A stretch of 64,000 bases of DNA from JBELHR01 sp042091275 (lineage in GTDB: Bacteria; Bacteroidota; Bacteroidia; Flavobacteriales; Flavobacteriaceae): assembly GCA_042091275.1 (NCBI GenBank), contig JBELHR010000001.1, forward strand, positions 83,664 to 147,663, given 5' to 3'. Shown piece after piece: positions 26,365 through 36,589 of this stretch; position 1 is the stretch's first letter; every line of letters starts with the position of its first letter. The notes beneath the pieces are model-generated. The model was given only the letters and a program-made list of their open reading frames with translations, ran no database searches and was not told where the DNA came from. Position numbers and translations under genes: made by a program.

Positions 26365-27663
26365 ATGTTGAGAAAAAGTCTTCGTTTTAATTGGAATCAA
26401 AAGCAGAATAAAGCCTTGTTAAACTGGGCTTCTAAGCAGGAATATTGCGCTTTTTTTGACTCCAATCAGCTCGAAGATGAATTTAGCCAATTCTCCATTG
26501 TTCTGGCAGTGGGTAAAAAATCTGAACTTCAGATCAACTCAGGAGGAGCATTTGACCGCTTAAAAGAGTTTCGGGAGGAGGTTCAAGATTATATTTTTGG
26601 CTACCTTTCTTATGACTTAAAAAATGAAATATTTGATCTAGAATCTAATAATGAGGACGGTTTAGAGTTTGCCGATCTGCATTTTTTTCAAGCGGAGAGA
26701 ATAATCGCTATAGAAGGAGAGAGCATACAGTTCCTCTATCCCACCGACAAAGAAAACCAGGCTCATCTAGACTATCAAGAACTATTAGAAAATACTATTT
26801 CTAAAACTCCCAGTCCGGTCAACAAGGCAAAGCCAAGCTCTCAAATTCAGTCTAAATTGACTGAAAAGCAATATATAGACCGCGTCGCTAAACTCAAAAA
26901 ACACATCAAGCGAGGGGATTTATACGAGGCTAATTTTTGTCAGGAATATTTTATTGAAAATCAAGAAATTCAGCCTTTATTTCTTTATCGAAAATTAAAC
27001 AAAATTTCTCAAGCTCCCTTTTCTGCTTTTTTAAAATTAAGTGAGACCCACCTGATTTGTGCTTCTCCAGAGCGTTTTGCGCAGAGAAGATCCGATTACT
27101 TAATCTCCCAACCCATCAAAGGAACGGCCAAGCGCGGAAAGACCAAAAGCGAAGATAATCTTCTCAAAGAAGGATTAAAAACCGATTTAAAGGAGCGAGC
27201 TGAAAACGTGATGATTGTAGACCTCGTCAGAAACGATCTTTCCCAAATTGCAAAAAAGGGAAGCGTCAATGTCAAGGAACTTTGCGAAATATACAGTTTT
27301 GAACAAGTACATCAGATGATATCGACCATTACCGCTGAAGTATCCGAAAGCACGGATAGTGTGGAAGTCTTAAAAGCTCTTTTTCCAATGGGCAGCATGA
27401 CCGGTGCTCCAAAAAAATCCGCCTTGAAAATTATTGAAAATTTAGAGCAGACCAAAAGAGGATTATATTCAGGAGCTGTTGGCTATATCAAACCAAACGG
27501 TGATTTTGACTTTAACGTGGTTATCCGAAGTATATTGTATAATTCAAAAAATAAATATGTCTCCTTTTCGGTGGGAAGTGCAATTACGGACAAATCCGTT
27601 CCCTCCAAAGAATTCGAAGAGTGCCTGGTCAAGGCTAAGGCAATGAAAACCGTTCTTCTCTAA
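26365..27663 (+). CDS. pabB: Aminodeoxychorismate synthase component I / chorismate-binding protein
   Basis: This 432-residue chorismate-binding enzyme most likely makes 4-amino-4-deoxychorismate for folate. Family blocks include KKHIKRGDLYEANFCQEY, SPERFAQRR, ISQPIKGTAKRGKT, ENVMIVDLVRNDLSQIA, and FPMGSMTGAPKKSALKIIE near the C-terminus. The PIKGT motif is shared by PabB and TrpE. The absence of trp genes nearby and the short N-terminal domain favour PabB. The frame extends upstream through the terminator, so the ATG at 26365 is the sensible start. tilS follows after 38 bases. Confidence 0.85.
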   Translation: MLRKSLRFNWNQKQNKALLNWASKQEYCAFFDSNQLEDEFSQFSIVLAVGKKSELQINSGGAFDRLKEFREEVQDYIFGYLSYDLKNEIFDLESNNEDGLEFADLHFFQAERIIAIEGESIQFLYPTDKENQAHLDYQELLENTISKTPSPVNKAKPSSQIQSKLTEKQYIDRVAKLKKHIKRGDLYEANFCQEYFIENQEIQPLFLYRKLNKISQAPFSAFLKLSETHLICASPERFAQRRSDYLISQPIKGTAKRGKTKSEDNLLKEGLKTDLKERAENVMIVDLVRNDLSQIAKKGSVNVKELCEIYSFEQVHQMISTITAEVSESTDSVEVLKALFPMGSMTGAPKKSALKIIENLEQTKRGLYSGAVGYIKPNGDFDFNVVIRSILYNSKNKYVSFSVGSAITDKSVPSKEFEECLVKAKAMKTVLL

Positions 27664-27701
27664 TTCCTTAAATTAGCGGGAGACAAATTGAACTGTACCA
27701 T

Positions 27702-28973
27702 ATGATCGCCGAATTTAGAGCTAATCTTTTAGAGAATTTTCCCGAATTACTTGAAGCTAAAATCCTTTTGGCAGTATCTGGAGGACTGGATTCTGTTATG
27801 CTCACCTATTTAATGCAACAAGCAGGCTTGGATATCTCCATAGCCCATTGCAATTTTAAACTCAGAGCAGAGGAAAGCGATCTAGACGCCCATTTTGTAG
27901 ATGATCTTGCGAATTCTTTAAAAACACCTTTGTATTCTAAAGAATTTAATACCTCTGCAATTGCGTCTGAGGAAAAAACCAGTATTCAAATTACTGCTCG
28001 TAATATCCGTTATCGGTGGTTTGAACAACTCAAAGATCAAGAAGGTTTTGATTATTTAGTAACCGCTCACCACCTAGACGATTCCCTTGAGACTTTTATG
28101 ATAAATTTTAGCAGGGGAACTGGTATAGACGGATTGCTCGGAATTCCTGCAAAGCAAAATTGGGTCAGACGACCGCTACTCCCTTTTAGTAGAAAACAGA
28201 TTGAGCAATGCGCTGTTCAGCACGAGATTGAATGGAGAGAAGACAGCTCAAATGCATCGGATAAATATGTTCGAAACAAAATTAGACATCAAATTATCCC
28301 CAAATTAAAAGAGATAAATCCGAGTCTTGCTCAAAGTTTTGAAATGACTTTAGGCCATTTGACCCACACGAAGGAATTGGCAGACGCTTATATTGAGAAT
28401 CAAAAATCCAAACTTTCTCATATCCATAAAACGCATAAGGATTTGCGAATTTTCGACTTAAACCAAATTCGAACCATACCCTCTTTAGAGCCGCTTTTAT
28501 ACGGACTCTTTAATCCCTATGGATTTCACAATACTTTGGATCTATTAAATTTATGCGAGGCACAAAGCGGCAAGTTTTTAGAAAACTCAAAATTTCGTCT
28601 TGTAAAGGATCGTCAAACGCTTATACTTCAGGACAAGAGTAAAACAAAACCTACAAGTATCCCTAAAATTGAATACGATGCCCCAAAACAGGAGAACGCC
28701 TTGCAAATCGAAATACCTAAATATCTGTTAAATGCCGACTTAACTGTAAGAAAATGGCAAAATGGTGACTACTTTTACCCTGCGGGATTTCACGGCAAAA
28801 AAAAGTTAAGTGCTTATTTTAGAGATGAAAAACTATCCATCATCGAAAAAGAACGCGTTTGGATTTTGTGCTGTGGAGATGACCTAGTTTGGGTTATTGG
28901 TTTGCGCAGAGATAAACGCTATATTGGCGAATCAAAGGATAAAAATATTAGACGAATAACGATACATTTATAA
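27702..28973 (+). CDS. tilS: tRNA(Ile)-lysidine synthase
   Basis: This N-type ATP pyrophosphatase converts C34 of tRNA-Ile(CAU) to lysidine, allowing AUA decoding; it is essential. The PP-loop SGGLDS is at residues 26-31. VTAHHLDDSLETFMINFSRGTGIDGL and WREDSSNASDKYVRNKIRHQIIP are diagnostic. The C-terminal TilS substrate-binding domain (RKWQNGDYFYPAGFHGKKKLSAYFRD) is present. The length is 423 residues. Its last base is the first base of the next gene's ATG (TAATG overlap), so the two are coupled. Confidence 0.95.
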   Translation: MIAEFRANLLENFPELLEAKILLAVSGGLDSVMLTYLMQQAGLDISIAHCNFKLRAEESDLDAHFVDDLANSLKTPLYSKEFNTSAIASEEKTSIQITARNIRYRWFEQLKDQEGFDYLVTAHHLDDSLETFMINFSRGTGIDGLLGIPAKQNWVRRPLLPFSRKQIEQCAVQHEIEWREDSSNASDKYVRNKIRHQIIPKLKEINPSLAQSFEMTLGHLTHTKELADAYIENQKSKLSHIHKTHKDLRIFDLNQIRTIPSLEPLLYGLFNPYGFHNTLDLLNLCEAQSGKFLENSKFRLVKDRQTLILQDKSKTKPTSIPKIEYDAPKQENALQIEIPKYLLNADLTVRKWQNGDYFYPAGFHGKKKLSAYFRDEKLSIIEKERVWILCCGDDLVWVIGLRRDKRYIGESKDKNIRRITIHL

Positions 28974-30940
28974 TGAAACAATTCTTTACATTTCTGAGTT
29001 TTTTATTTCTGACATTACAGAGTCAGGGACAGATATACGACCCCATTGAATGGGATACTTCTGTTCAAAAAACAGGAGAAAACAAATACGAACTCGTAAC
29101 TACTGCAACCTTGGATTCGGGTTGGCATCTCTATTCTCAATTCTTAGAAGAAGGAGGTCCTGAGGCTACAGAATTTGAATATATCTTAAGTGAAACGGAT
29201 CGTCTATCTGGAAAAACTCAAGAGGGAAAAGGACACGAAGGGTTCGATCCAGTTTTTGAGATGAACGTCAAATATTTTGAAAATAAAGCGGTTTTTGTTC
29301 AAGAAATTATGAGCGAGAATCCTAATATTATTCAAGGTTCGGTATACTATATGGTGTGTGACGACAAAAATTGTCTCCCTCCTACCACTTATGACCTTTC
29401 CTTTAACTTGTCCAATGCCTCTGCTGGTGAATCCCTCAAAAGGGAGGACTTGGAGCAGGAAACAATTTCAACTGAGAAAAAAACTGAAATACAAAATCCT
29501 GAAAGCAAGGAGGAAACAAAAGGTCTTTGGACGATATTTATCATTGCCTTCCTTTCTGGATTCGCAGCCCTATTGACTCCATGTGTCTTTCCAATGATCC
29601 CAATGACAGTTAGTTTCTTTACCAAACAAAGTAAGAACAAGGCAGCGGGAATTAAAAACGCGGTGATTTATGGTATTGCGATTGTTGGACTCTATGTATT
29701 TCTTGGAGCCATGGTAACCTGGGTTTTTGGAGCGGATTCCTTAAACGCCCTTTCGACCAATGTCTGGTTTAATCTAACCTTCTTTTTGTTGCTTGTCGTT
29801 TTTGCTTTTAGCTTCTTGGGTGCATTTGAAATTATGCTACCCCAATCTTGGGCAAACAAAGTAGATCAGCAGGCAGATAGAGGTGGAATAATCGGGATCT
29901 TATTTATGGCATTGGCTCTAGCGATTGTATCGTTCTCTTGTACTGGACCTATTGTAGGGACCTTACTTGTCGAGGCCGCTACCAAAGGAGGTATTGCACC
30001 TTTTGTAGGTATGTTTGGTTTTTCTTTAGCCCTAGCCTTACCATTTACTCTTTTTGCAGCCTTCCCAGGATGGATGAATTCACTACCTAAATCTGGAGGA
30101 TGGCTAAATACGGTAAAAGTCTTTTTAGGGTTTTTAGAACTGGCCTTTGCTTTTAAATTTCTTTCCAATGCAGATTTGGTTCTCCAACTTCACTTGTTGG
30201 AGCGAGAAGTCTTTCTAGCAATTTGGATTGCCATTTTTGGAGTACTTTCTCTATATCTATTGGGTAAAATCAGACTTCCACACGATTCTCCATTAGAATC
30301 CATATCTGTTGGTAGATTGAGTCTAGCCCTTATTACCTTATCCTTTACCGTTTATATGATACCTGGATTGTGGGGTGCTCCTCTGAAATTGATTAGTGGT
30401 TTTCCACCACCAAAACACTATGCCGAATCTCCAAAAGGAGTTGGGGGGCAAATACAAAGTGCATCTTACCAATCAAAAGAAGAATTACCGGAAGGAGCGC
30501 ATTACGGCCCTCACGATTTGATAAGTTTTACAGACTATGACAAAGGTTTAGCCTATGCCAAAAAGGTCAACAAGCCAATGATGATAGATTTCACCGGGCA
30601 CGCCTGCGTTAATTGCAGATTAATGGAAGACAATGTATGGTCTGACCCTAGAGTATTTAATGTACTTAACCAGGATTTGGTTTTGATCTCTCTATATGTT
30701 GACGACAAAAGAGACTTGCCCGAAGACGAGCAGATTATTTCTGAAATTAGCGGTAAAAAAATCACTACCATAGGTAAAAAATGGAGTGAATTTCAGATTC
30801 TGAAGTACAAAGCAAATGCGCAGCCATTCTACGTATTGGTAGATTTGGAAGAAAACCAATTAAATGCACCGAGTGCTTATAATCCAGATATTGAGGACTA
30901 CCTCAGCTGGTTAGACTCTGGGCTTTCAAAGTTCAATTAA
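28973..30940 (+). CDS. dsbD: DsbD-like protein-disulfide reductase / thioredoxin-family membrane protein
   Basis: This membrane protein moves reducing equivalents from cytoplasmic thioredoxin to the periplasm. A signal peptide (MKQFFTFLSFLFLTLQSQG) precedes a DsbD-alpha-like domain to about residue 150. The central DsbD membrane domain has about eight helices with GFAALLTPCVFPMIPMTVSFF and SFSCTGPIVGTLL, which hold the membrane Cys pair. The C-terminal thioredoxin fold carries Cys545-V-N-Cys548. The length is 655 residues. It overlaps tilS by 1 base and ends at a strong terminator. Confidence 0.93.
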   Translation: MKQFFTFLSFLFLTLQSQGQIYDPIEWDTSVQKTGENKYELVTTATLDSGWHLYSQFLEEGGPEATEFEYILSETDRLSGKTQEGKGHEGFDPVFEMNVKYFENKAVFVQEIMSENPNIIQGSVYYMVCDDKNCLPPTTYDLSFNLSNASAGESLKREDLEQETISTEKKTEIQNPESKEETKGLWTIFIIAFLSGFAALLTPCVFPMIPMTVSFFTKQSKNKAAGIKNAVIYGIAIVGLYVFLGAMVTWVFGADSLNALSTNVWFNLTFFLLLVVFAFSFLGAFEIMLPQSWANKVDQQADRGGIIGILFMALALAIVSFSCTGPIVGTLLVEAATKGGIAPFVGMFGFSLALALPFTLFAAFPGWMNSLPKSGGWLNTVKVFLGFLELAFAFKFLSNADLVLQLHLLEREVFLAIWIAIFGVLSLYLLGKIRLPHDSPLESISVGRLSLALITLSFTVYMIPGLWGAPLKLISGFPPPKHYAESPKGVGGQIQSASYQSKEELPEGAHYGPHDLISFTDYDKGLAYAKKVNKPMMIDFTGHACVNCRLMEDNVWSDPRVFNVLNQDLVLISLYVDDKRDLPEDEQIISEISGKKITTIGKKWSEFQILKYKANAQPFYVLVDLEENQLNAPSAYNPDIEDYLSWLDSGLSKFN

Positions 30941-30969
30941 AAAAAAGCAGCCGATGGCTGCTTTTTTTT
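30939..30969. terminator. Intrinsic terminator after dsbD
   Basis: GCAGCC (30947-30952) and GGCTGC (30956-30961) around a GAT loop are preceded by an A-run and followed by eight T. Confidence 0.92.
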
Positions 30970-31064
30970 GTTATAAATCAAACTATTCAATCGTATTCGT
31001 GGATTTTGTTTACCCAATTAGACTTTGAGTAAAATGATTCGTAGATTTGGGTAAATCCCAATTT

Positions 31065-33653
31065 ATGGCTCAAGTTTCAAAAATAAACCGCTTCAACGAG
31101 GCAGTTCTCTCTAAGTTTAAAATTTACAACAGTATTTTCACGGCATTGCCCTATGAGCAATCCACTCAAACCGGGATGTATTTACCGCTATTTCACCGTT
31201 TGTGCGAGGAGAGTTATAAAGAGGGTTTGAGCCCAGATGAAATTGTAAACAAATTCTTTAAACAATATTTTCAGGCGTTTAAAGAAGAGGAACAAATAGA
31301 TATCCTTTTCCAATTTATTCAATACATCGAGAGGCAAGTTGTTCTTTTTGATGCTATAGAAGATGCGGCCTTTCCCGTGGTCAACAATATGGAAGGAGTT
31401 GGAACTATGAGAGGTATTGAGGAGTTGGCCAGCTCTTCAGGTAAGAAAAGAGCCCTTAAAAAGTATATCAATGACTTTTCTATTAGATTAGTTTTGACTG
31501 CTCACCCCACGCAATTCTATCCTGGAACTGTTCTTGGGATAATAACACAACTTTCTGAAGCTGTAGAAAATGATGATGTCAAAAGCATAGAATCCTTGCT
31601 TGCTCAACTGGGAAAAACTCCTTTTTTTAACCAAAAGAAGCCAACCCCATATGACGAGGCAAAATCCCTTATTTGGTATTTAGAAAATATCTTTTTCTAT
31701 GCTATAGGAGATATTGTGAACTATGCTCAAGAATCTATCTTAGGAGCAGAACCCCTATCCAAACAACTCATAAGTTTAGGGTTTTGGCCTGGAGGAGATC
31801 GAGATGGTAATCCCTTCGTAAACGAGGGCACTACCCTAAAAGTTGCAACAAGACTGAGGCTTACCCTTTTGAAGAACTATTATCGCGAAGTAAAAGCCCT
31901 GAGGAGAAAATTGACCTTTAAAGGAGTTTATGAAAAAGTCCTAGAATTGGAAAATAAACTCTGGAACGGAGCGACCTCCAGAAAAGGAACGGTTTATATT
32001 GAATTACAAGAATTAAAAGATTCCCTAGACGAAATTAAAGAACTTCTCAAAAGAGATCACAATAGTCTGTACTTGAACGAAGTGGATAGCTTTATTAATA
32101 AAGTAGAAATATTCGGAATGCATTTTGCAACCCTGGATATTCGTCAGGATAGTCGTGTGCATCACAAAGTATTTAGTCAAATCGTGGAAGATCTTCAAGG
32201 AAGTGGAGACCTTACTTTTCCAAAAGAATACGACTCTTGGTCCCCGGAAGAGCAATGCGAATTTTTAGCAAGCGTTAAGGGAAATGTGGACTTATCCACC
32301 TTCTCTGACGAAATGGTTCTAAAGACCTTAGGGTCTATAAAAGCATTACAAGAAATTCAAGCATCTAATGGAGAACTTGGAGCAAACCGCTATATTATTT
32401 CCAACAATCAGACGGCACTCAATATGATGCAAACCTTTGCCATGTTGAACCTGTCCGGATTCCAAGGGGATTTACCGGTTGATATTATTCCTTTATTTGA
32501 GACCATAGACGATTTGATAGCGGCAAAATCCGTAATGAGAACTCTGTACAGCAATCCTAGTTATCGAAAGCACCTAAACCAAAGAAAGAATATTCAAACG
32601 ATTATGTTAGGCTATTCTGACGGAACCAAAGATGGAGGCTATTTGATGGCTAACTGGTCTATTTTCAAAGCCAAGGAGGCGCTTTCTGATATTTCGAGAG
32701 AATACGGAATTCAAGTTCTGTTTTTTGATGGAAGAGGTGGACCACCAGCTCGAGGTGGAGGAAAAACAAATCAATTTTATTCCTCACTTGGAAGTTCTAT
32801 AGAAAACAAACAGGTTCAATTAACCATTCAAGGACAAACCATTAGTTCTTCTTTTGGGACTAAAGATTCTGCCAGATTTAATATGGAACAACTATTGAGT
32901 TCTGGCCTATCCAATCAAATCTTCAATGAAGATCGCGTGGAGTTTAACAAAGAAGAGCGCGTAATTTTAGAAGACTTGGCTCAGATTAGTTATCGCAAAT
33001 ACGAAGCGTTTAAGCAACATGAGAAATTCCTTCCTTATTTGGAGCGGATTAGCACCTTGCGATATTATGGAATGGCCAATATAGGATCTAGACCTTCTAA
33101 GCGATCTTCGAGCAAAAGTTTAAATTTTGACGATTTAAGAGCCATCCCTTTTGTTGGATCTTGGTCTCAATTAAAGCAAAATGTCCCAGGATATTTTGGA
33201 TTGGGAACTGCCCTTGAGACCTACGAAAAACAAGGAAAGCTAGCAGAAGTTAAGGCTTTATATCGCAGCTCTAAATTCTTTAAAACCTTGATGGAAAATT
33301 CTATGATGTCTCTGACAAAATCCTTTTTTGAATTGACACAGTACATGGAAAAAGACCCAGAATTTGGTGAGTTTTGGAAAATAATTCACAATGAGTTTTT
33401 AAAGTCCAAGCGACTTCTTCTCGAAATTTCAGGTCACGAGGAGCTGATGCAAAATATGCCAGAAGGAAAGGCTTCGATCAAAGTTAGAGAATCAGTTGTG
33501 CTGCCCTTACTCACTATCCAACAGTTTGCTTTGAAGAAAATTCAAGACATAGAAAATAACGCAGAATCCGATGCCTCTTTAAAAGAGATTTACGAGAAAT
33601 TAGTGACCCGATCTTTGTTTGGAAATATTAACGCCAGCAGAAACTCGGCTTAA
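31065..33653 (+). CDS. ppc: Phosphoenolpyruvate carboxylase
   Basis: This enzyme makes oxaloacetate from PEP and bicarbonate, an anaplerotic reaction. LTAHPTQFYPGT holds the first catalytic His. FWPGGDRDGNPFVN, DIRQDSRVHHKVF, MLGYSDGTKDGGYL and FFDGRGGPPARGGG are the conserved active-site and PEP-binding loops. The C-terminus ends NASRNSA, close to the conserved NTG end but altered. The 862-residue length is typical. An in-frame TTG lies 6 codons upstream; I chose the ATG at 31065. It is monocistronic after a terminator. Confidence 0.95.
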   Translation: MAQVSKINRFNEAVLSKFKIYNSIFTALPYEQSTQTGMYLPLFHRLCEESYKEGLSPDEIVNKFFKQYFQAFKEEEQIDILFQFIQYIERQVVLFDAIEDAAFPVVNNMEGVGTMRGIEELASSSGKKRALKKYINDFSIRLVLTAHPTQFYPGTVLGIITQLSEAVENDDVKSIESLLAQLGKTPFFNQKKPTPYDEAKSLIWYLENIFFYAIGDIVNYAQESILGAEPLSKQLISLGFWPGGDRDGNPFVNEGTTLKVATRLRLTLLKNYYREVKALRRKLTFKGVYEKVLELENKLWNGATSRKGTVYIELQELKDSLDEIKELLKRDHNSLYLNEVDSFINKVEIFGMHFATLDIRQDSRVHHKVFSQIVEDLQGSGDLTFPKEYDSWSPEEQCEFLASVKGNVDLSTFSDEMVLKTLGSIKALQEIQASNGELGANRYIISNNQTALNMMQTFAMLNLSGFQGDLPVDIIPLFETIDDLIAAKSVMRTLYSNPSYRKHLNQRKNIQTIMLGYSDGTKDGGYLMANWSIFKAKEALSDISREYGIQVLFFDGRGGPPARGGGKTNQFYSSLGSSIENKQVQLTIQGQTISSSFGTKDSARFNMEQLLSSGLSNQIFNEDRVEFNKEERVILEDLAQISYRKYEAFKQHEKFLPYLERISTLRYYGMANIGSRPSKRSSSKSLNFDDLRAIPFVGSWSQLKQNVPGYFGLGTALETYEKQGKLAEVKALYRSSKFFKTLMENSMMSLTKSFFELTQYMEKDPEFGEFWKIIHNEFLKSKRLLLEISGHEELMQNMPEGKASIKVRESVVLPLLTIQQFALKKIQDIENNAESDASLKEIYEKLVTRSLFGNINASRNSA

Positions 33654-33697
33654 AACACATAACAAATAGTTATTTCGAGCGTTTTTTATGTAAAAAG

Positions 33698-35155
33698 ATG
33701 CTCTCTCGTGTTCTAAGTACTACCTCCTCCGGATTGACGGCAAGTCTATTAACCATAGAAGTGGATGTGCGAATAGGCTTGGGATTTAATCTAATTGGAC
33801 TCGCGGATCGAACCTTGAGAGAGAGTACTTTTCGCATTCAATCTGCTATATTCAATTCCGGTATGAAAATACCGGGTAGAAAAATCACGATTAACCTATC
33901 CCCTGCAAACCTTCCAAAAAAAGGATCGCAAATAGATTTGGCGATTAGCCTAGGGATTTTATCTGCCCACGGACAAATAAATATAGCGAGTGTAAAGGAT
34001 TATTTAGTTTTAGGAGAGCTCTCCTTGGACGGAGAGATAAAACCTGTTAAGGGCATATTATCTGCGGCCCTCCTCTGTAAAAACCTAAAGCTATCTGGTC
34101 TAATTGTTCCAAAAGAAAATACGACAGAAGCCCAATGGGTTGCGGGTATAAACGTGGTTGGTGTGAAAAATCTCAAGGAATTGATTCAATTTCTTAAAAA
34201 GGGTACTTTATTAAATCAAATAGAAGCCCCTCCAGAAAATCCAGTATGGACTGAGAAAGAAAAAGGAGTTGACTTTGCCCTTCTAAACGGCTTGGAACTC
34301 GCAAAAAGAGGACTTGAGATAGCAGCTGCCGGGAGACATCATATTCTACTTTACGGAAAACCGGGAATTGGTAAAACTCTGCTCGCCAAGGCATATCCAA
34401 GTATATTGCCAAATCTCGAACAAGAGGAAGCTCTAGAACTCAGACTGATTCAAAGTATCTCTCAGACATTAGAATATCGGGAAGGATTAAATCTAAGACC
34501 GCCCATGCGATCTCCTCATCACAGTATACTGGCCAGTTCTCTAATCGGTGGTGGTGTAAATCCTAGGCCTGGTGAGATTAGTTTGGCACATAAAGGGGTA
34601 TTGTTCTTAGATGAATTTAATGAGTTCTCGCGAAGGAGTATTGAGTCCTTGAGACAGGCTATGGAGGATAGAGAAGTAATAATTAACAGGCTCAAGTCTA
34701 GTGAAGTATTTCCCAGTGATTTTCAGCTCTTAGCAACAACAAACCCAATTAGTTCGGATACTATACTTAAATTCTCAACAGCTTTATCAGACCGAATTGA
34801 TCTAAAAGTTCACGTTCGAAAATCCATATCGAATACAAATATGAAGGGCCGAGACGCAAACAATTCTCAGAGTATTTTAAACAGAATAAAGCGGGCGCGT
34901 TTGATTCAAAAAAGAAGGTTTTCACAAGTTCCCCTAAAATACAATGCGAATCTCAAAGGAGAGTGGGTTTTAAAGTTTTGTGTGTTATCCTCTGATCTGA
35001 AAAGTACCTTTCAAAAATTGACCCAAGAGAGAGAAATATCTTCAAGAGCCTATTACAATATCTTGAAGGTTGCTCGGACAATTGCAGATCTAGAAGAGAG
35101 TGAAACTATTTTGGAAGAACACCTATTCGAGGCAATTCAATATCGAGGAAAATAA
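33698..35155 (+). CDS. comM: YifB/ComM family Mg-chelatase-like AAA+ ATPase
   Basis: This 485-residue protein of the YifB/ComM family includes ComM helicases that promote branch migration in natural transformation. The N-terminal ChlI-like domain (VDVRIGLGFNLIGLADRTLRES, ITINLSPANLPKKGSQIDLAI) precedes an AAA+ Mg-chelatase domain with Walker A GKPGIGKT, the PPMRSPHHSI block and Walker B GVLFLDEFNEF. A C-terminal helical domain ends the protein. It is slightly shorter than the usual 500-510 residues and lacks an obvious Zn-finger. The gene is followed by a terminator shared with ahcY. Confidence 0.9.
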   Translation: MLSRVLSTTSSGLTASLLTIEVDVRIGLGFNLIGLADRTLRESTFRIQSAIFNSGMKIPGRKITINLSPANLPKKGSQIDLAISLGILSAHGQINIASVKDYLVLGELSLDGEIKPVKGILSAALLCKNLKLSGLIVPKENTTEAQWVAGINVVGVKNLKELIQFLKKGTLLNQIEAPPENPVWTEKEKGVDFALLNGLELAKRGLEIAAAGRHHILLYGKPGIGKTLLAKAYPSILPNLEQEEALELRLIQSISQTLEYREGLNLRPPMRSPHHSILASSLIGGGVNPRPGEISLAHKGVLFLDEFNEFSRRSIESLRQAMEDREVIINRLKSSEVFPSDFQLLATTNPISSDTILKFSTALSDRIDLKVHVRKSISNTNMKGRDANNSQSILNRIKRARLIQKRRFSQVPLKYNANLKGEWVLKFCVLSSDLKSTFQKLTQEREISSRAYYNILKVARTIADLEESETILEEHLFEAIQYRGK

Positions 35156-35187
35156 AAAACCCGATGCAAAATCGGCATCGGGTTTTA
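35155..35187. terminator. Bidirectional intrinsic terminator between comM and ahcY
   Basis: CCCGATGC (35160-35167) and GCATCGGG (35175-35182) form an 8-bp stem with a 7-base loop, with A-run and T-run flanks. Confidence 0.9.
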
Positions 35188-35193
35188 ATCTTT

Positions 35194-36510
35194 TTAGTAT
35201 CTGTAATACTCTGGTTTGAAAGGACCTTTTACGGTAACTCCGATATATTCGGCTTGTTCCTCTGTCAACTCATCTAGTTCTACACCAATTTTAGCGAGGT
35301 GCAGTCTAGCTACCTTTTCATCTAAATGCTTAGGAAGCATATAAACCTCATTCTCATAACGATCTGCATGTTTCCAAAGCTCGATTTGAGCAAGTGTTTG
35401 ATTTGTAAACGAGTTACTCATCACAAAACTAGGGTGACCTGTTGCACAACCTAAATTAACCAATCTTCCTTCGGCTAAAACTAAGAACCTCTTACCGTCA
35501 ATTGTGTATTGATCCACTTGAGGTTTGATTTCTATCTTGCTATCTCCATAATTAGCGTTTAACCAAGCCATGTCGATCTCATTATCAAAATGACCTATGT
35601 TACAAACAATAGAATTGTCTTTTAACATTTTAAAGTGGTCTGCATGAACGATATCTTTATTTCCAGTTGTTGTGATAACGATATCTGCTTCTTCAATTGC
35701 ATTTTTCATCTTCTTAACCTCAAAACCTTCCATCGCTGCCTGAAGAGCACAAATTGGATCAATTTCAGTTACGATAACTCTTGCACCTGTACCTTTGAAG
35801 GAAGCTGCTGTACCTTTTCCAACATCTCCATAACCAGCAACAAGAACAACTTTTCCGGCAAGCATGGTATCTGTTGCTCTGCGAATTGCATCAACAGCAC
35901 TTTCTCTACATCCGTACTTATTGTCAAATTTTGACTTGGTCACAGAGTCGTTTACATTGATAGCTGGCATTGGTAAAGTTCCTGCCTTTACTCTATCGTA
36001 TAATCGATGAACTCCTGTAGTTGTCTCCTCAGAAAGTCCTTTTATTCCAGATGCTAATTCTGGGTAACGATCCAAAACCATGTTCGTCAAATCCCCTCCA
36101 TCATCTAATATCATATTCAAAGGTTTGCGATCTTCACCGAAAAACAGAGTTTGTTCGATACACCAATCAAATTCCTCCTCGTTTAGACCCTTCCAAGCGT
36201 AAACCGAAATTCCCGCATCCGCTATTGCCGCAGCTGCGTGATCTTGAGTAGAAAAAATATTACAAGAAGACCAAGTAACCTCAGCTCCTAGTTCTACCAA
36301 AGTTTCAATAAGAACTGCTGTTTGGATAGTCATATGCAAACAACCTGCGATACGCGCTCCTTTTAGGGGCTGCTCATCTTTATACTCTGATCTCAAACTC
36401 ATTAGACCTGGCATCTCTGCCTCTGCCAATTCAATTTCTTTTCTCCCCCATGAGGCAAGTGAAAGATCTTTCACTTTAAATTTTGTGAATGTTGCTGCTT
36501 CTGTACTCAT
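35194..36510 (-). CDS. ahcY: Adenosylhomocysteinase
   Basis: This NAD-dependent enzyme splits S-adenosylhomocysteine to adenosine and homocysteine in the methyl cycle. GCLHMTIQTAVLIETLVELGAEV and SCNIFSTQDHAAAAI are near the N-terminus. The NAD-binding VAGYGDVGKGTAASFKGTGARV follows. NIGHFDNEIDM and LAEGRLVNLGCATGHPSFVMS are diagnostic. The C-terminal KPEYYRY completes the dimer-interface signature. The ATG at 36510 gives 438 residues; upstream frame extension crosses the divergent promoter region and is not coding. Confidence 0.96.
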   Translation of the reverse strand: MSTEAATFTKFKVKDLSLASWGRKEIELAEAEMPGLMSLRSEYKDEQPLKGARIAGCLHMTIQTAVLIETLVELGAEVTWSSCNIFSTQDHAAAAIADAGISVYAWKGLNEEEFDWCIEQTLFFGEDRKPLNMILDDGGDLTNMVLDRYPELASGIKGLSEETTTGVHRLYDRVKAGTLPMPAINVNDSVTKSKFDNKYGCRESAVDAIRRATDTMLAGKVVLVAGYGDVGKGTAASFKGTGARVIVTEIDPICALQAAMEGFEVKKMKNAIEEADIVITTTGNKDIVHADHFKMLKDNSIVCNIGHFDNEIDMAWLNANYGDSKIEIKPQVDQYTIDGKRFLVLAEGRLVNLGCATGHPSFVMSNSFTNQTLAQIELWKHADRYENEVYMLPKHLDEKVARLHLAKIGVELDELTEEQAEYIGVTVKGPFKPEYYRY

Positions 36511-36551
36511 ATTTATTAAATTTGTTTCTACTAATCTATTTACTAGTAGCA

Positions 36552-36582
36552 CTTGAGTTCGCAAAATTACAAAATACCTTTG
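36552..36582 (+). promoter_or_regulatory. Probable promoter of the PPTase operon
   Basis: CTTG (36552-36555), 19 bases, then TACCTTTG (36575-36582). The -7 box is a perfect TAnnTTTG and the -33 has TTG. Transcription would begin only 1-3 bases before the ATG at 36590, implying a leaderless or nearly leaderless mRNA. On the opposite strand a TAATTTTG box for ahcY (36569-36562) lies inside the spacer. Confidence 0.55.
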
Positions 36583-36589
36583 AAATAAT